Origin: Ancylobacter pratisalsi
Lineage (GTDB): Bacteria > Pseudomonadota > Alphaproteobacteria > Rhizobiales > Xanthobacteraceae
Reading direction: 5' to 3'
Assembly (NCBI RefSeq): GCF_010669125.1
Contig: NZ_CP048630.1
Coordinates: 4,460,001 to 4,524,000 of the forward strand
DNA: 64,000 nt
Shown here: positions 1-8,637 of the stretch, piece by piece
Numbering within the stretch: the stretch's first letter is position 1
How the letters are laid out: each line of letters begins with the position of its first letter
Notes under the pieces: model-generated
Seen by the model: the letters and a program-made list of their open reading frames with translations, nothing else
Told to the model about the DNA's origin: nothing
The model's database searches: none
Position numbers and translations under genes: made by a program

Positions 1-987
1 GCTCACCGAGCCGTAGGCCTTGGCGAGGCGCGGCACGAAGCCGTCGCTCACCCCTTCCTGAACGATGAGACGGCGCAGCGAGGTGCAGCGCTGGCCTGCC
101 GTGCCCATCGCCGCGAACGCGATGCCGCGCAGCGCGAGATCGAGATCCGCCGAGGGGCAGACGATCGCGGCGTTGTTGCCGCCCAGTTCCAGAATGGAAC
201 GCCCGAAACGCCGCGCCACGCGCTCGCTGACGATCCGGCCCATGCGCGTGGAGCCCGTGGCCGACACCACCGGCACGCGGCTATCGTCCACCAGCGCCGC
301 ACCGACATCGGCACCGCCGACCAGCAGCTGCGACAGCCCTTCCGGCGCGCCACCAAAGGCGTGCACCGCGCGCTCGAACAGCGCCTGCACGGCGAGCGCA
401 GTGAGCGGGGTCTTCTCCGAGGGCTTCCACAGCACGCTGTTGCCGCAGACCAGCGCCAGCGCCGCGTTCCAGGACCACACCGCGACGGGGAAATTGAAGG
501 CGGTGATGATGCCCACCGGCCCCACCGGATGCCAGCTCTCCATCATCCGGTGACCGGGACGTTCGGAGGCGATGGTGAGGCCGTAGAGCTGGCGCGAGAG
601 ACCGACCGCGAAGTCGCAGATATCGATCATCTCCTGAACCTCGCCGAGACCCTCGGAGACGATCTTGCCCGCCTCCAGCGTCACGAGGTGACCCAGTTCC
701 GCCTTGTGGGCGCGCAGTTCCTCGCCGATCAGACGCACCAGCTCGCCGCGCCGGGGGGCGGGCACCGTGCGCCAGGCCTCGAAAGCGGCCACCGAGCGCG
801 CGACCGCACCGGCAACATCGTCGCCGGATGCCTCCGCGACATGGGCGATGACCTCACCGGTGATGGGCGAGCGCGTCGCCCGCGTGCCATTGCGCCAGCT
901 GGCATCGGGCACGCCGACCGCGCGCATCACCTCGGCGACCTCCGCGGCCACTGATTTCGCCCCAATGGCTGCGCTGCTCTTGGTCAT
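1..987 (-). CDS. amaB: Aldehyde dehydrogenase, AmaB/antiquitin-like (5' part only)
   Basis: NAD(P)-dependent aldehyde dehydrogenase cut by the left window edge: the frame is open from the ATG at 987 to base 1, giving 329 of roughly 500 residues. Visible active-site parts are Asn165 in AFNFPVAVWSWN, Lys188 in WKPS, the general base Glu267 in LELGGNN and the nucleophile Cys301 in GQRCTS. The WSWNAA and GQRCTS surroundings resemble ALDH7/AmaB enzymes, which oxidise 2-aminoadipate 6-semialdehyde (piperideine-6-carboxylate) in lysine catabolism. The family call is fairly firm; the exact substrate is inferred. An amino-acid binding protein and a DadA-like flavoprotein lie 6-8 kb away and could serve the same pathway. 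Confidence 0.75.
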   Translation of the reverse strand, partial: MTKSSAAIGAKSVAAEVAEVMRAVGVPDASWRNGTRATRSPITGEVIAHVAEASGDDVAGAVARSVAAFEAWRTVPAPRRGELVRLIGEELRAHKAELGHLVTLEAGKIVSEGLGEVQEMIDICDFAVGLSRQLYGLTIASERPGHRMMESWHPVGPVGIITAFNFPVAVWSWNAALALVCGNSVLWKPSEKTPLTALAVQALFERAVHAFGGAPEGLSQLLVGGADVGAALVDDSRVPVVSATGSTRMGRIVSERVARRFGRSILELGGNNAAIVCPSADLDLALRGIAFAAMGTAGQRCTSLRRLIVQEGVSDGFVPRLAKAYGSVS

Positions 988-1398
988 GTCATCAACTCCT
1001 GGGCCGCTTCGATCGGGCCGCTTCCGTCGGCAAATTCCGCCCGTTGCATAGCACTGGGGACGCGCCGAAATCCATTGCGGCTTTCCGCCAAGAACCTGCC
1101 GAAGCGGCATCGACAACAATGTCCCGCGCCGCGCCGGCAGGTACTCACGTCCCGCACGCATGCGGCCCGCGCCGTTGCGTAGAGCGATGATATCCAAGCA
1201 AAATGCGAGGCTCTCATCTTGCGGTCGCGGCCAGAATAGATCAGGCTGTACTCACGGCGCGCGGCATCAATTGCCTGCCCCGTCCGGGAATGATTTCCCC
1301 TTCCAGCCACATTATCGTGATGCCGAGGCCATATTTCCTTTCCATTGCATTCCACGGGATGCAACTGGATAAGGACGAGGTTATTGAAGCTTTGGGGA
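988..1398. other. Divergent intergenic region amaB / rlpA
   Basis: About 410 bases between two divergently transcribed genes, so both promoters should lie here. Open frames run through it on both strands, but none has a recognisable protein motif or a convincing ribosome binding site. I see no repeat, RNA gene or clear operator. Confidence 0.5.
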
Positions 1399-1767
1399 AT
1401 GAGACGGGTCGTCGTCGCGGCGTTCGCGACGGGGGCCGTTTTCGTCGCCTTCGGGGATGCGGCGCTGGCCGGTAAGAAGGCGGAAGTCGCGACGAGCGGA
1501 ATGGCCTCCTACTATGGCTATAGCGGCCGCACCGCGAATGGCGAGCGCCACAGCGCCAAGGCGATGACGGCGGCGCATCGCTCGCTGCCCTTCGGCACCA
1601 AGGTGCGTGTCACCAATGTCTCGAACGGACGTTCTGTCGTGCTGCGGATCAATGATCGCGGCCCGTTCGTGCGCGGCCGCATCATCGATGTATCGACCTC
1701 GGCCGCCGAAATCCTCGGCTTCCGCAAGCGCGGTGTCGCCAAGGTGGAAATCGCGGTCGTCGACTGA
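1399..1767 (+). CDS. rlpA: Septal ring lytic transglycosylase RlpA family protein
   Basis: Exported 122-residue protein with the double-psi beta-barrel fold of RlpA, which cleaves denuded peptidoglycan glycan strands at the division site. Residues 1-25 are a signal peptide (MRRVVV, hydrophobic run, then ALA-G). The mature part begins ASYYGYSGRTANGE and carries the family signatures SLPFGTKVRVTN, RINDRGPF and IIDVS. There is no lipobox and no C-terminal SPOR domain, so this is a minimal, soluble-type RlpA. ATG 1399 is chosen because it places the signal peptide at the N-terminus; an in-frame TTG at 1345 would add 18 unlikely residues. It converges on a shared terminator with the merR-like gene. 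Confidence 0.85.
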   Translation: MRRVVVAAFATGAVFVAFGDAALAGKKAEVATSGMASYYGYSGRTANGERHSAKAMTAAHRSLPFGTKVRVTNVSNGRSVVLRINDRGPFVRGRIIDVSTSAAEILGFRKRGVAKVEIAVVD

Positions 1768-1799
1768 CCGGCCGCGAGAGGGGCTTGGACACTGTGAAC

Positions 1800-1819
1800 G
1801 GCCGCCCCTCGGGGCGGCC
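1800..1819. terminator. Rho-independent terminator between rlpA and the merR-like gene
   Basis: Perfect 9-bp GC-rich inverted repeat (GGCCGCCCC / GGGGCGGCC) with a two-base centre, followed on the plus strand by TTTCGCGTTTT. It lies between two convergent genes and could serve both strands, although the T-rich tail only favours rlpA. Confidence 0.75.
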
Positions 1820-1852
1820 TTTCGCGTTTTCAGGGCGCCTCGAGAGGTGGGA

Positions 1853-2797
1853 TCAGTCGTTCCGCGAGCGCGCCGCGTCGAGCAGGCGCCGGCACTCCTG
1901 AAGCTCGTAAAGCGTCGCCTTCAGGCGCTGGACCTGGTCCGCCGACAGCCCCGACGCGGCCGATTCCAAGGGATCGTCGACCGGACGCAGCTGCATCGGG
2001 CGCGGCGCCGTCTCCGGACTGGCAACCTCGGCACGCACCGGTTCGGGCGTGTAGTCCTCGGTGTAGTCGTCGGCGAAATCCTCGTCCGCCTCCGGCGCGG
2101 TTTCCGGCGCGACGGCGCGGAACGGGAAGGCCGAACGCGGCTCCTGGCGTGCTTCCGGCGGCGGCACGTCGACCGGCGCGGGCGCGCGCTCCACCGCCGT
2201 GCGCTCGGGCATGTCACGCGGCGGCCGGTTCTGCGGGGCGAGGTCCGGCAACAGGGGCAGTTCGAGATAGTCCGGCTCGCTGTCGCCTCCGCGACGCTTG
2301 GAGCCACGACGTGCCGACAACTCCGGCTCGGCCTCGCGCGGACGCGAGGGCAGCAGGTTGAGCAGGCCTGTCAGCGCACCGCCGCGCGGCGGCTCATCGT
2401 CCCTTCCGCGTCCCGGATGGCCGGCGTCGACCGGGTCATGGGCGAGGCGCTCGGCGTCGTCCTCCTCGAACGCCACCTCCTCCATCGCCGCCGCTTCGAC
2501 ATCACGCCAGATCGCCTGGACGTAGCGCGGCCCTTCTTCCTTGAGGATGCGCTGTACGCCGCGGATCGTATAGCCTTCCGAATAGAGCAGGTGGCGGATG
2601 CCGCGCAGCAGCTCGATATCGTCGGGGCGGTAATAGCGCCGCCCGCCGCCGCGCTTCAGCGGACGGATCTGGGGAAAGCGGGTTTCCCAGAAACGCAGCA
2701 CGTGCTGCGGCAGGTCGAGATCCTCGGCCACCTCGCTGATCGTGCGGAAGGCGTCAGGGCCTTTCTCCACGGTCGGCTGCTCCTGCCGGGCGCTCAC
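1853..2797 (-). CDS. MerR-family transcriptional regulator with long acidic tail
   Basis: 314-residue protein. Residues about 17-90 form a MerR-type winged helix ([43 protein letters not shown]). The remaining two thirds is low-complexity, Pro/Glu/Arg-rich and probably disordered, ending in a short helix ([18 protein letters not shown]). No Cys pattern for metal sensing is present. The start is GTG at 2797, overlapping the ihfA stop as GTGA, so it is translationally coupled to ihfA. A MerR-like gene after ihfA is a common alphaproteobacterial arrangement; its regulon cannot be read here. Confidence 0.85.
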   Translation of the reverse strand: MSARQEQPTVEKGPDAFRTISEVAEDLDLPQHVLRFWETRFPQIRPLKRGGGRRYYRPDDIELLRGIRHLLYSEGYTIRGVQRILKEEGPRYVQAIWRDVEAAAMEEVAFEEDDAERLAHDPVDAGHPGRGRDDEPPRGGALTGLLNLLPSRPREAEPELSARRGSKRRGGDSEPDYLELPLLPDLAPQNRPPRDMPERTAVERAPAPVDVPPPEARQEPRSAFPFRAVAPETAPEADEDFADDYTEDYTPEPVRAEVASPETAPRPMQLRPVDDPLESAASGLSADQVQRLKATLYELQECRRLLDAARSRND

Positions 2798-3099
2798 GAT
2801 TCGGTCGGGGCGCCGTTAATCTGCTGCTTCAGAATATTGGACGGTTTGAACACCATCACCCGGCGCGGTGCGATCGGCACCTCCTCGCCGGTCTTCGGGT
2901 TGCGGCCGACGCGCTCGCCCTTCTGGCGCACGACGAAGGAACCAAAGGAGGAGAGCTTCACGGTCTCCCCGCGCGCCACGCAATCGGCGATCTCCGACAG
3001 CACGGTTTCGACCAGCGACGCCGATTCCGTACGCGACAGACCCACACGCTGGTACACGGCCTCGCACAGATCCGCGCGCGTGATGGTACGACCCGCCAT
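2794..3099 (-). CDS. ihfA: Integration host factor subunit alpha
   Basis: 101-residue HU/IHF-family DNA-bending protein. Recognisable parts are the N-terminal helices ([18 protein letters not shown]), the core strand [10 protein letters not shown] and the DNA-wrapping arm with [12 protein letters not shown] and RVMVFKPS. The heterodimer bends DNA by about 180 degrees and acts in recombination, replication and transcription. ATG 3099 ([10 protein letters not shown]) is chosen over longer in-frame starts because it matches the family N-terminus. It sits about 100 bases downstream of fabH on the same strand, the usual plsX-fabH-ihfA order. Confidence 0.95.
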   Translation of the reverse strand: MAGRTITRADLCEAVYQRVGLSRTESASLVETVLSEIADCVARGETVKLSSFGSFVVRQKGERVGRNPKTGEEVPIAPRRVMVFKPSNILKQQINGAPTES

Positions 3100-3198
3100 T
3101 GCTCGTCTCCGCTTCCTTGCAACCGTAACTCTAACCAAACCTCAAAGTAGGCGCGCCAACCTCACCCGGTCAACGCCGCATCGCGAGGAAGATGCGCA

Positions 3199-4170
3199 TT
3201 ACCAGCGGATTAGCGCCGAGCCCCAGGTGAATCCGCCGCCCATCGCCTCGATCAGCACGAGGTCGCCCGTCTTGATGCGCCCGTCCTCATGCGCGGCGGC
3301 CAGCGCCAGGGGAATCGAGGCCGCCGAGGTATTGCCGTGCTTGTCGACGGTGATGACCACTTTTTCAGGCGCGATGCCGAGCTTTACCGCGCTGGCGTCG
3401 ATGATGCGCCGGTTGGCCTGGTGCGGCACGAACCAGTCGATCGAGCCCGCATTCTCGCCCGTCGCCTTGAACGCGTCGTCGATCACATCGGCGATCATGC
3501 CGACAGCGTGGCGGAACACCTCGCGGCCTTCCATGCGCAGATAACCGACCGTCTTGGTGGAGGAGACGCCGCCATCGACATAGAGCTTGTTCTTGTGGCG
3601 GCCGTCGGAACGCAGGTGCGTCGTCAGCACGCCGCGCTGCTCCCCCTCGCTCTCGGACGCTTCCAGCACCAGCGCGCCGGCGCCATCGCCGAACAGCACG
3701 CAGGTGGTGCGGTCGGACCAGTCGAGAATGCGCGAGAACGTCTCGGCGCCGATCACCAGCACCCGCTTATAGGCACCGGACTTGATGAAATTATCCGCCG
3801 TGGCGAGCGCGAACACGAAGCCCGAGCACACGGCCTGCAGATCGAACGCCGCGCCATGGGTGATGCCGAGCCCAGCCTGCACGCTCACCGCGGTCGCGGG
3901 AAAAGTGTTGTCGGGCGTCGAGGTCGCCAGGATGATGAGGTCGATCTCGCCCGGCTCCATGCCGGCATTCGCCAGCGCGGCGCGCGCCGCGGCAAGCGCG
4001 AGGTCGGACGTCAACTCGGTGTCGGCGGCGACGTGGCGTTCGCGAATCCCGGTCCGCTGGACGATCCACTCATCCGAGGTGTCGACCATCAGGGCGAGGT
4101 CGGCATTGGTCAGGGTGCGGGCTGGCAGATACGCGCCGACGCCGCGCACCACGGAACGGATAACACTCAC
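3199..4170 (-). CDS. fabH: 3-oxoacyl-ACP synthase III
   Basis: 323-residue condensing enzyme that starts fatty-acid synthesis by joining acetyl-CoA to malonyl-ACP. The catalytic triad is visible: Cys115 in LQAVCSGF, His250 in VPHQANRRI and Asn280 in DKHGNTS. Also seen are [15 protein letters not shown] near 31-45 and the CoA-site GDGAGA near 161. Length matches the family. Its ATG overlaps the plsX stop by 4 bases (ATGA), indicating coupled translation from the plsX-fabH operon. Confidence 0.96.
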   Translation of the reverse strand: MSVIRSVVRGVGAYLPARTLTNADLALMVDTSDEWIVQRTGIRERHVAADTELTSDLALAAARAALANAGMEPGEIDLIILATSTPDNTFPATAVSVQAGLGITHGAAFDLQAVCSGFVFALATADNFIKSGAYKRVLVIGAETFSRILDWSDRTTCVLFGDGAGALVLEASESEGEQRGVLTTHLRSDGRHKNKLYVDGGVSSTKTVGYLRMEGREVFRHAVGMIADVIDDAFKATGENAGSIDWFVPHQANRRIIDASAVKLGIAPEKVVITVDKHGNTSAASIPLALAAAHEDGRIKTGDLVLIEAMGGGFTWGSALIRW

Positions 4171-5246
4171 GATGAAACCTGTAATTCGTCCGAAACCGGG
4201 ACATCCGCTTCACGACTGGTGCTCAGTCGCGGACGTCCGTTAATTCCCGCGGCAATGCGGGACAGCAAGTCGTAGCGGACCATGTCGTAACCGATATCGA
4301 CCGCCGAGGCGAAGCCTTCGGCATCGGTGCCGCCGTGGCTCTTGATCACCACGCCGTTCAGGCCGAGGAAAACCCCGCCATTCGACTTGCGCGGATCGAG
4401 CTTCTCCCTGAGGGAGCGGAACGCGCCGCGCGCCAGCAGATAGCCGATCTTGGCCATGAAGCTGCGGCTGATCGCGTCGCGCAGGAAATCCGACACCTGC
4501 TTGGCGGTGCCTTCGGCGGTCTTCAGCGCGATGTTGCCGGAGAAACCCTCGGTCACCACGACATCGACCGTGCCGCGCCCGATATCGTTGCCCTCGACAA
4601 AGCCCCGGTAGTCCAGAACAGGAAGCGCCATCTCGCGCAGCGCGGTGCCCGCTTCCTTCACTTCCTCGACGCCCTTCACTTCCTCGACGCCGATGTTCAG
4701 CAGACCCACGGTCGGCCGGTCGATATCCAGCACGATGTTGGCCATCGCCGCGCCCATCACCGCCATGTCGACCAGATGCTGCGTCGTGGCGCCGATGGTG
4801 GCGCCGACATCCAGCACCACGCTCTCCCCGCGCATGGTCGGCCACAGACAGGCAATGGCCGGGCGGGCGATGCCGGACATGGTCTTCAGGTTCACCTTGG
4901 CCATGGCCATCAGCGCGCCGGTATTGCCGGCGGAAATCGCGCAATCGGCTTCCCCGGTACGCACCGCGTCGATCGCGCGCCACATGGACGAAACCTTGCG
5001 GCCCTTGCGCAGCGCCTGGCTGGGCTTGTCATCCATTTCGACGGTGACGCTGGTGTGCACCACCGTGCTCGCGGCGGCGAGGCGGGGATACCGGGCCAGA
5101 ATCGCCGCGATGCGCGTCTCGTCACCGAACAGCAGGTATCGGATGTCGGGATGGCGCGTCAGCGCGACCTCGGCGCCCGGAAGGACCACGTCGGGGCCAT
5201 GGTCGCCGCCCATGACGTCGAGCGCTATGCGGACGGTCGATGACAT
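4167..5246 (-). CDS. plsX: Phosphate acyltransferase PlsX
   Basis: 359-residue enzyme converting acyl-ACP to acyl-phosphate for phosphatidic-acid synthesis by PlsY. Family signatures are the N-terminal [23 protein letters not shown] near 105-116, FVEGNDI and GFSGNIALK. It acts at the cytoplasmic face of the membrane. The C-terminal 30 residues are polar and variable. fabH follows with a 4-base overlap; the yceD-like gene lies 121 bases upstream on the same strand. No rpmF lies between them here, unlike the order in many Gram-negatives. Confidence 0.95.
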   Translation of the reverse strand: MSSTVRIALDVMGGDHGPDVVLPGAEVALTRHPDIRYLLFGDETRIAAILARYPRLAAASTVVHTSVTVEMDDKPSQALRKGRKVSSMWRAIDAVRTGEADCAISAGNTGALMAMAKVNLKTMSGIARPAIACLWPTMRGESVVLDVGATIGATTQHLVDMAVMGAAMANIVLDIDRPTVGLLNIGVEEVKGVEEVKEAGTALREMALPVLDYRGFVEGNDIGRGTVDVVVTEGFSGNIALKTAEGTAKQVSDFLRDAISRSFMAKIGYLLARGAFRSLREKLDPRKSNGGVFLGLNGVVIKSHGGTDAEGFASAVDIGYDMVRYDLLSRIAAGINGRPRLSTSREADVPVSDELQVSS

Positions 5247-5367
5247 AGGGCGGTGGTGTCTCGCGCAACGTGGGAAGGGCCGGGAGCGGCCCGTTCAGCG
5301 GTGAGGGCATGCCCCAGATGGGCCTGCATGACAATAGCGTCAACGGCCCGGGTCGCAAATGCGGCGT

Positions 5368-5907
5368 CTATTCCTGACCTTTCTTGCCGTCATCGCGCAG
5401 TTGCGCAAGGGCGGCGAAGGGCGACAATTCCTCGTCCGAGGGGACCGCGGGCGACTCGAATACCACGCCGGGCTTGCGCGGATAGGCATCAAGCCCGAGC
5501 GCGACGAATTCCGCCACCACCGCGCCAACATCGACCGTGCCGTCGATGAGGGGGTCGGGAAGTTCGAGTTCGCCGACATCGATCTCGGCGCCCGGGCGGA
5601 TCTCGGGAATCCGCGCATCGGGCGCGAAATGCATGTCGATGTCCTCGGAGACCTTGGTGTCGAAATTCTCCAGCGTGACGACGCAGGTCTGCGTCACCAC
5701 GGCGTCGACATGGCCACCGACCCGCACCTCGCCCTTGGGCAGCGGCAGCACCGTCACCCGCGCCTTCAGGGACACGATGCCGGGAATGCCGAAGTCCCGG
5801 GCCAGCGCCGCGCGAACCTCGGCGTCGGGCGTCAGGTTCAGGGTCAGCCCGTCATCGGGCAGGCCGGCGACGATCACCGGGTGGGAAAAGGGCAGCTCGC
5901 TCTTCAT
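5368..5907 (-). CDS. YceD/DUF177 family protein
   Basis: 179-residue protein of the DUF177 (YceD) family, linked in bacteria and plastids to 23S rRNA accumulation. Visible features are a diverged beta-rich N-terminal half and the family core VTQTCVVTLENFDTKVSEDI with the conserved TC pair, then GAEIDVGELELPDPLIDGTVDVG and ALGLDAYPRKPG near the C-terminus. It overlaps the stop of the upstream CBP3-like gene by 4 bases (ATGA), so the two are probably co-translated. The family call is firm; the molecular role is not settled. Confidence 0.88.
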   Translation of the reverse strand: MKSELPFSHPVIVAGLPDDGLTLNLTPDAEVRAALARDFGIPGIVSLKARVTVLPLPKGEVRVGGHVDAVVTQTCVVTLENFDTKVSEDIDMHFAPDARIPEIRPGAEIDVGELELPDPLIDGTVDVGAVVAEFVALGLDAYPRKPGVVFESPAVPSDEELSPFAALAQLRDDGKKGQE

Positions 5908-6467
5908 GATGCGGAACGCTCCTCGGGTCTGAAGTCGCCGGGCGCGGGAAGCGGAAGCTCCCCTTTCGCCAGCGTCGTGAAAGGTGTCGCGGCCAGAAGT
6001 TTCGCCGCGTCGGTTATATAGGCGGCCATTGCCGATGCTTCAGCCTGCCGGGCGGGGTCGGAACCGAACACGTTGCGCAGCACGCCTTCGGCAAGCGCTT
6101 GCATGTCCGCCTGCTCCAGCGCGCTGTCATACACCCCTACCCGACCGTAGAACGCCTCGGCCACCTTCTTCATTCTTTTTGGCACCGCTATGTCGCTGAC
6201 ACCCATCTCGCGCAGATTGGCGTCCATGTCGACGCAGAAGGCGTCGAACACGCGCTGCCCCAGCGCACGCGGCTCTTCGCCCTCGTTCCTGAGCCGGTGG
6301 AACAGCAGGAAGGCGTGGACGATGATCATCTCGAACCGGCCCTCGATGGTGTCCGGCACGCCATAGGCGGTGTAGAATGACGGATCGCGCGACTGCGCCA
6401 CGATCGCGCCATAGAGCCGCTGAATGGTCTCCCGCCCGTCGTCCCGGCGGAGGAGGCGCAGAATCAT
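5904..6467 (-). CDS. Ubiquinol-cytochrome c chaperone (CBP3) family protein
   Basis: 187-residue protein matching the ubiquinol-cytochrome c chaperone domain: FYTAYGVPDTIEGRFEMI, HAFLLFHRL, VFDAFCVDMDANLREMGVSD and the YGRVGVYDSAL segment. The mitochondrial homologue Cbp3 helps cytochrome b synthesis and bc1 complex assembly; a bacterial assembly role is inferred. ATG 6467 is chosen because AGGAG lies about 7 bases upstream and the family starts there; an upstream in-frame extension of 84 residues is low-complexity. It is transcribed divergently from bamE. Confidence 0.85.
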   Translation of the reverse strand: MILRLLRRDDGRETIQRLYGAIVAQSRDPSFYTAYGVPDTIEGRFEMIIVHAFLLFHRLRNEGEEPRALGQRVFDAFCVDMDANLREMGVSDIAVPKRMKKVAEAFYGRVGVYDSALEQADMQALAEGVLRNVFGSDPARQAEASAMAAYITDAAKLLAATPFTTLAKGELPLPAPGDFRPEERSAS

Positions 6468-6700
6468 GGGTCGGTCTCCTTCTCGCCGCCCGGTTGCGGC
6501 GTGCGTCTCTTCGGCGGGGTAGCGCGGGCGCCGTGCGCTGGCAAGCCCGGCGCGCGTCCGGTAGGGGTGTAAGACCCCTGCTGGAAAAGACCGGCGCGGG
6601 GCCGGCGAATGGAGACGGCAGCCGGTAAAGGTTGCCGTGCCACCGACCGTGTGCTTTCTGCACGGCCGATGTTGCGGAAGAGGAAGCTGGAGTGGAGTTG

Positions 6701-7282
6701 ATGGCATCGACCTGCGCAACGCAAGCTGAGACCGGCGTGGGCGAGGACTGCGTTGGCACGGGCAGCGTCCGCTCGAACGGCAGCGCGAACGGCCTGCGCA
6801 GGAGCGGTCTGCTCGGCGTCTGCGTGCTGGCGGCGGCGGGCCTTACGGCCTGTTCCGGCGACGTGCCCGTCCCGACGGCGAATCTCGGCCTCACGCGCAG
6901 CCCGACGAATTTCGTCACCGAACAGCAGCGCGGCTATGTCGCCAATCCCGGCGCGCTGGAACAGATACCGGTCGGCTCCAGCCAGGAGCAGGTGCTGCTC
7001 GTGCTCGGCACGCCGTCCACCGTGGCGACGGTCGATGGCGAGGTGTTCTATTACATCTCGCAGAAGACCAAGAAGGTCATGTTCATGCGGCCGGAAGTGG
7101 TGAGCCAGCGCGTGATCGCGGTCTATTTCGATCCCAAGGACAAGCGCGTCACCCGCGTCGCCGACTATGGCCTGCAGGACGGCAAGATTTTCGACTTCAT
7201 CAGCCGTACCACGCCCACCGGCGGCAACGAGATCTCGCTGCTGGGCCAGTTCTTCAACGCCACGCAGTTCAACCCGTTCTGA
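6701..7282 (+). CDS. bamE: Outer membrane assembly lipoprotein BamE (OmlA/SmpA family)
   Basis: 193-residue lipoprotein, subunit of the BAM complex that inserts beta-barrel proteins in the outer membrane. A hydrophobic segment ends in the lipobox LTAC with Cys51. The mature part holds the SmpA/OmlA domain: IPVGSSQEQVLLVLGTPST, VFYYISQKT and RVTRVADYGLQDGKIFDF. GGAGTGGAG precedes ATG 6701. Oddity: about 32 polar residues precede the positive n-region GLRRSG, long for a lipoprotein signal; no in-frame ATG, GTG or TTG start nearer the hydrophobic core was found. Confidence 0.9.
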   Translation: MASTCATQAETGVGEDCVGTGSVRSNGSANGLRRSGLLGVCVLAAAGLTACSGDVPVPTANLGLTRSPTNFVTEQQRGYVANPGALEQIPVGSSQEQVLLVLGTPSTVATVDGEVFYYISQKTKKVMFMRPEVVSQRVIAVYFDPKDKRVTRVADYGLQDGKIFDFISRTTPTGGNEISLLGQFFNATQFNPF

Positions 7283-7297
7283 TCGGGCCGAACCCGC

Positions 7298-7327
7298 CCG
7301 CGACGCGCGCTCAGAAGCGCGTCGCGG
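7298..7327. terminator. GC-rich inverted repeat between bamE and the DadA-like gene
   Basis: An 11-bp inverted repeat (arms 7298-7308 and 7317-7327, 8-base loop) spans the 3' end of the minus-strand flavoprotein gene and the bamE trailer. It contains the stop codon of the flavoprotein gene (7311-7313) in its loop. There is no T-tract on either side, so termination is plausible but unproven. Confidence 0.4.
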
Positions 7328-8549
7328 CGAAGGGCGCGGGGTCCGTGCACGGCACCTCCCCGCTCATCATCTCGGCGAGAATGCGCCCGGTGATGGGGCC
7401 CAGCGTGAAGCCCAGATGCTGGTGGCCGATGGCCAGCCACATCCCGTTCTGTCCGGGCGCGCGACCGATGACGGGCAGCATGTCGGGAAATGCCGGCCGG
7501 GAGCCCATCCACGGCTCGGCCTCGGCCCGCTCGCCCAGCGGAAACAGCCCGCGCGCCAGCTTCTCGGTCTTTGTGAGCTGGATCGGGGTCTTCGGCGCAT
7601 CGCGGCGGGCGAATTCGACACCCGTGGTCAGGCGTATTCCACCCACCATCGGGGTGATGACGTAGCCGCCCTCCTCGTCGAGCACCGGCCGCGACAGGCC
7701 GGCATTGCCCTCCGCCCGGTAGTGCATGTGATAGCCACGCTTGACCGCGAGCGGCAGCCGAAGGCCCAGCGGCGCCAGCACGTCCATCGCCCACGGGCCG
7801 AGCGCCACCACCACCTCGTCGGCCTCCACCACGCCTTCCTCGCCCGTAACCCGCCAGCCGCTGGCGGTGCGGGCCAGCGTGCGGGCGTCGCCATTGACGA
7901 AGCGGCCGCCCAGGCTGGTGAAATGGGCGGCATAGGCCTGCGTCACGCCGCCGGGGCTGGAGACCGAATGGGGGTCCGACCAGATCACCGCGCCGGTGAA
8001 CACGGGCCTCAGCGCCGGCTCCAGCTTCAGCGCCTCGTCGACGGAAATCTCGCGGGCGGTGAGGCCGTATGTCGCCGCCAGGGGAAACTCGGTGCGCTCA
8101 TTGGCGAGCCCGGCCTCGGTGCGATAGAGCTTCAGCCAGCCGCCCTCGCGGAAGAAGTGCTGCGCCCCGCTCGGCCCGGCAAGCCGTTCGTGCTCCTCGA
8201 TGCTGCGCGCCAGCAGCTTTTCCATGGTCCGGGCATAGTCGAGAATGCGCGCGGGCGCGGAGGCGCGCCAGTAGGCGTACATCCAGGGCATCAGCCCGGG
8301 CAGCGCGTTCCAGTGGTAGTTCGCCCCCGGATTGCGGCCCAGCGCCACCTCGGCGAGCACCCCGAGCTTTCGCGGGAACGCCACCGGGTAGATGGAGGCG
8401 CGCTCGATGAGGCCGGCATTGCCGTAGGAGGTTTCCTCGCCCGGCCCCCGGCGGTCCACCAGCGCCACCTGGCGCCCGCGAAGGGCGAGCTGGAGCGCGA
8501 TGGACGTGCCGACAATGCCGGCACCGAGCACAATGATGTCGGTCTTCAT
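7311..8549 (-). CDS. FAD-dependent D-amino-acid dehydrogenase-like oxidoreductase
   Basis: 412-residue DAO-fold flavoprotein. The dinucleotide motif GAGIVGTSIALQLALRG is at residues 8-25, followed by SYGNAGLI typical of DadA-like enzymes; VVVALGPWA and GFTLGPITGRILAEM are the later FAD-site segments. Such enzymes oxidise D-amino acids or glycine/sarcosine-type amines to imino acids and pass electrons to the respiratory chain. The gene for a polar amino-acid binding protein lies 88 bases upstream on the same strand, suggesting import and oxidation of the same compound. The substrate is not readable from sequence. Confidence 0.8.
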   Translation of the reverse strand: MKTDIIVLGAGIVGTSIALQLALRGRQVALVDRRGPGEETSYGNAGLIERASIYPVAFPRKLGVLAEVALGRNPGANYHWNALPGLMPWMYAYWRASAPARILDYARTMEKLLARSIEEHERLAGPSGAQHFFREGGWLKLYRTEAGLANERTEFPLAATYGLTAREISVDEALKLEPALRPVFTGAVIWSDPHSVSSPGGVTQAYAAHFTSLGGRFVNGDARTLARTASGWRVTGEEGVVEADEVVVALGPWAMDVLAPLGLRLPLAVKRGYHMHYRAEGNAGLSRPVLDEEGGYVITPMVGGIRLTTGVEFARRDAPKTPIQLTKTEKLARGLFPLGERAEAEPWMGSRPAFPDMLPVIGRAPGQNGMWLAIGHQHLGFTLGPITGRILAEMMSGEVPCTDPAPFAATRF

Positions 8550-8637
8550 CGTTTATTTCCGGCGTGAGCGACCCGGCGGGGCGGGTAATGTGGCCCGGAG
8601 GACGGCGCGGCGCAGGGTCAGGCGCAGCGCCGGTGTC

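Noticed and set aside
984..1364. Minus-strand ORF in the amaB/rlpA gap
   Set aside because: No motif, no ribosome binding site; overlaps the amaB start region.
1607..3544. 645-codon plus-strand frame across the merR-like, ihfA and fabH genes
   Set aside because: Runs antisense to three recognised proteins and has Arg-rich shadow composition.
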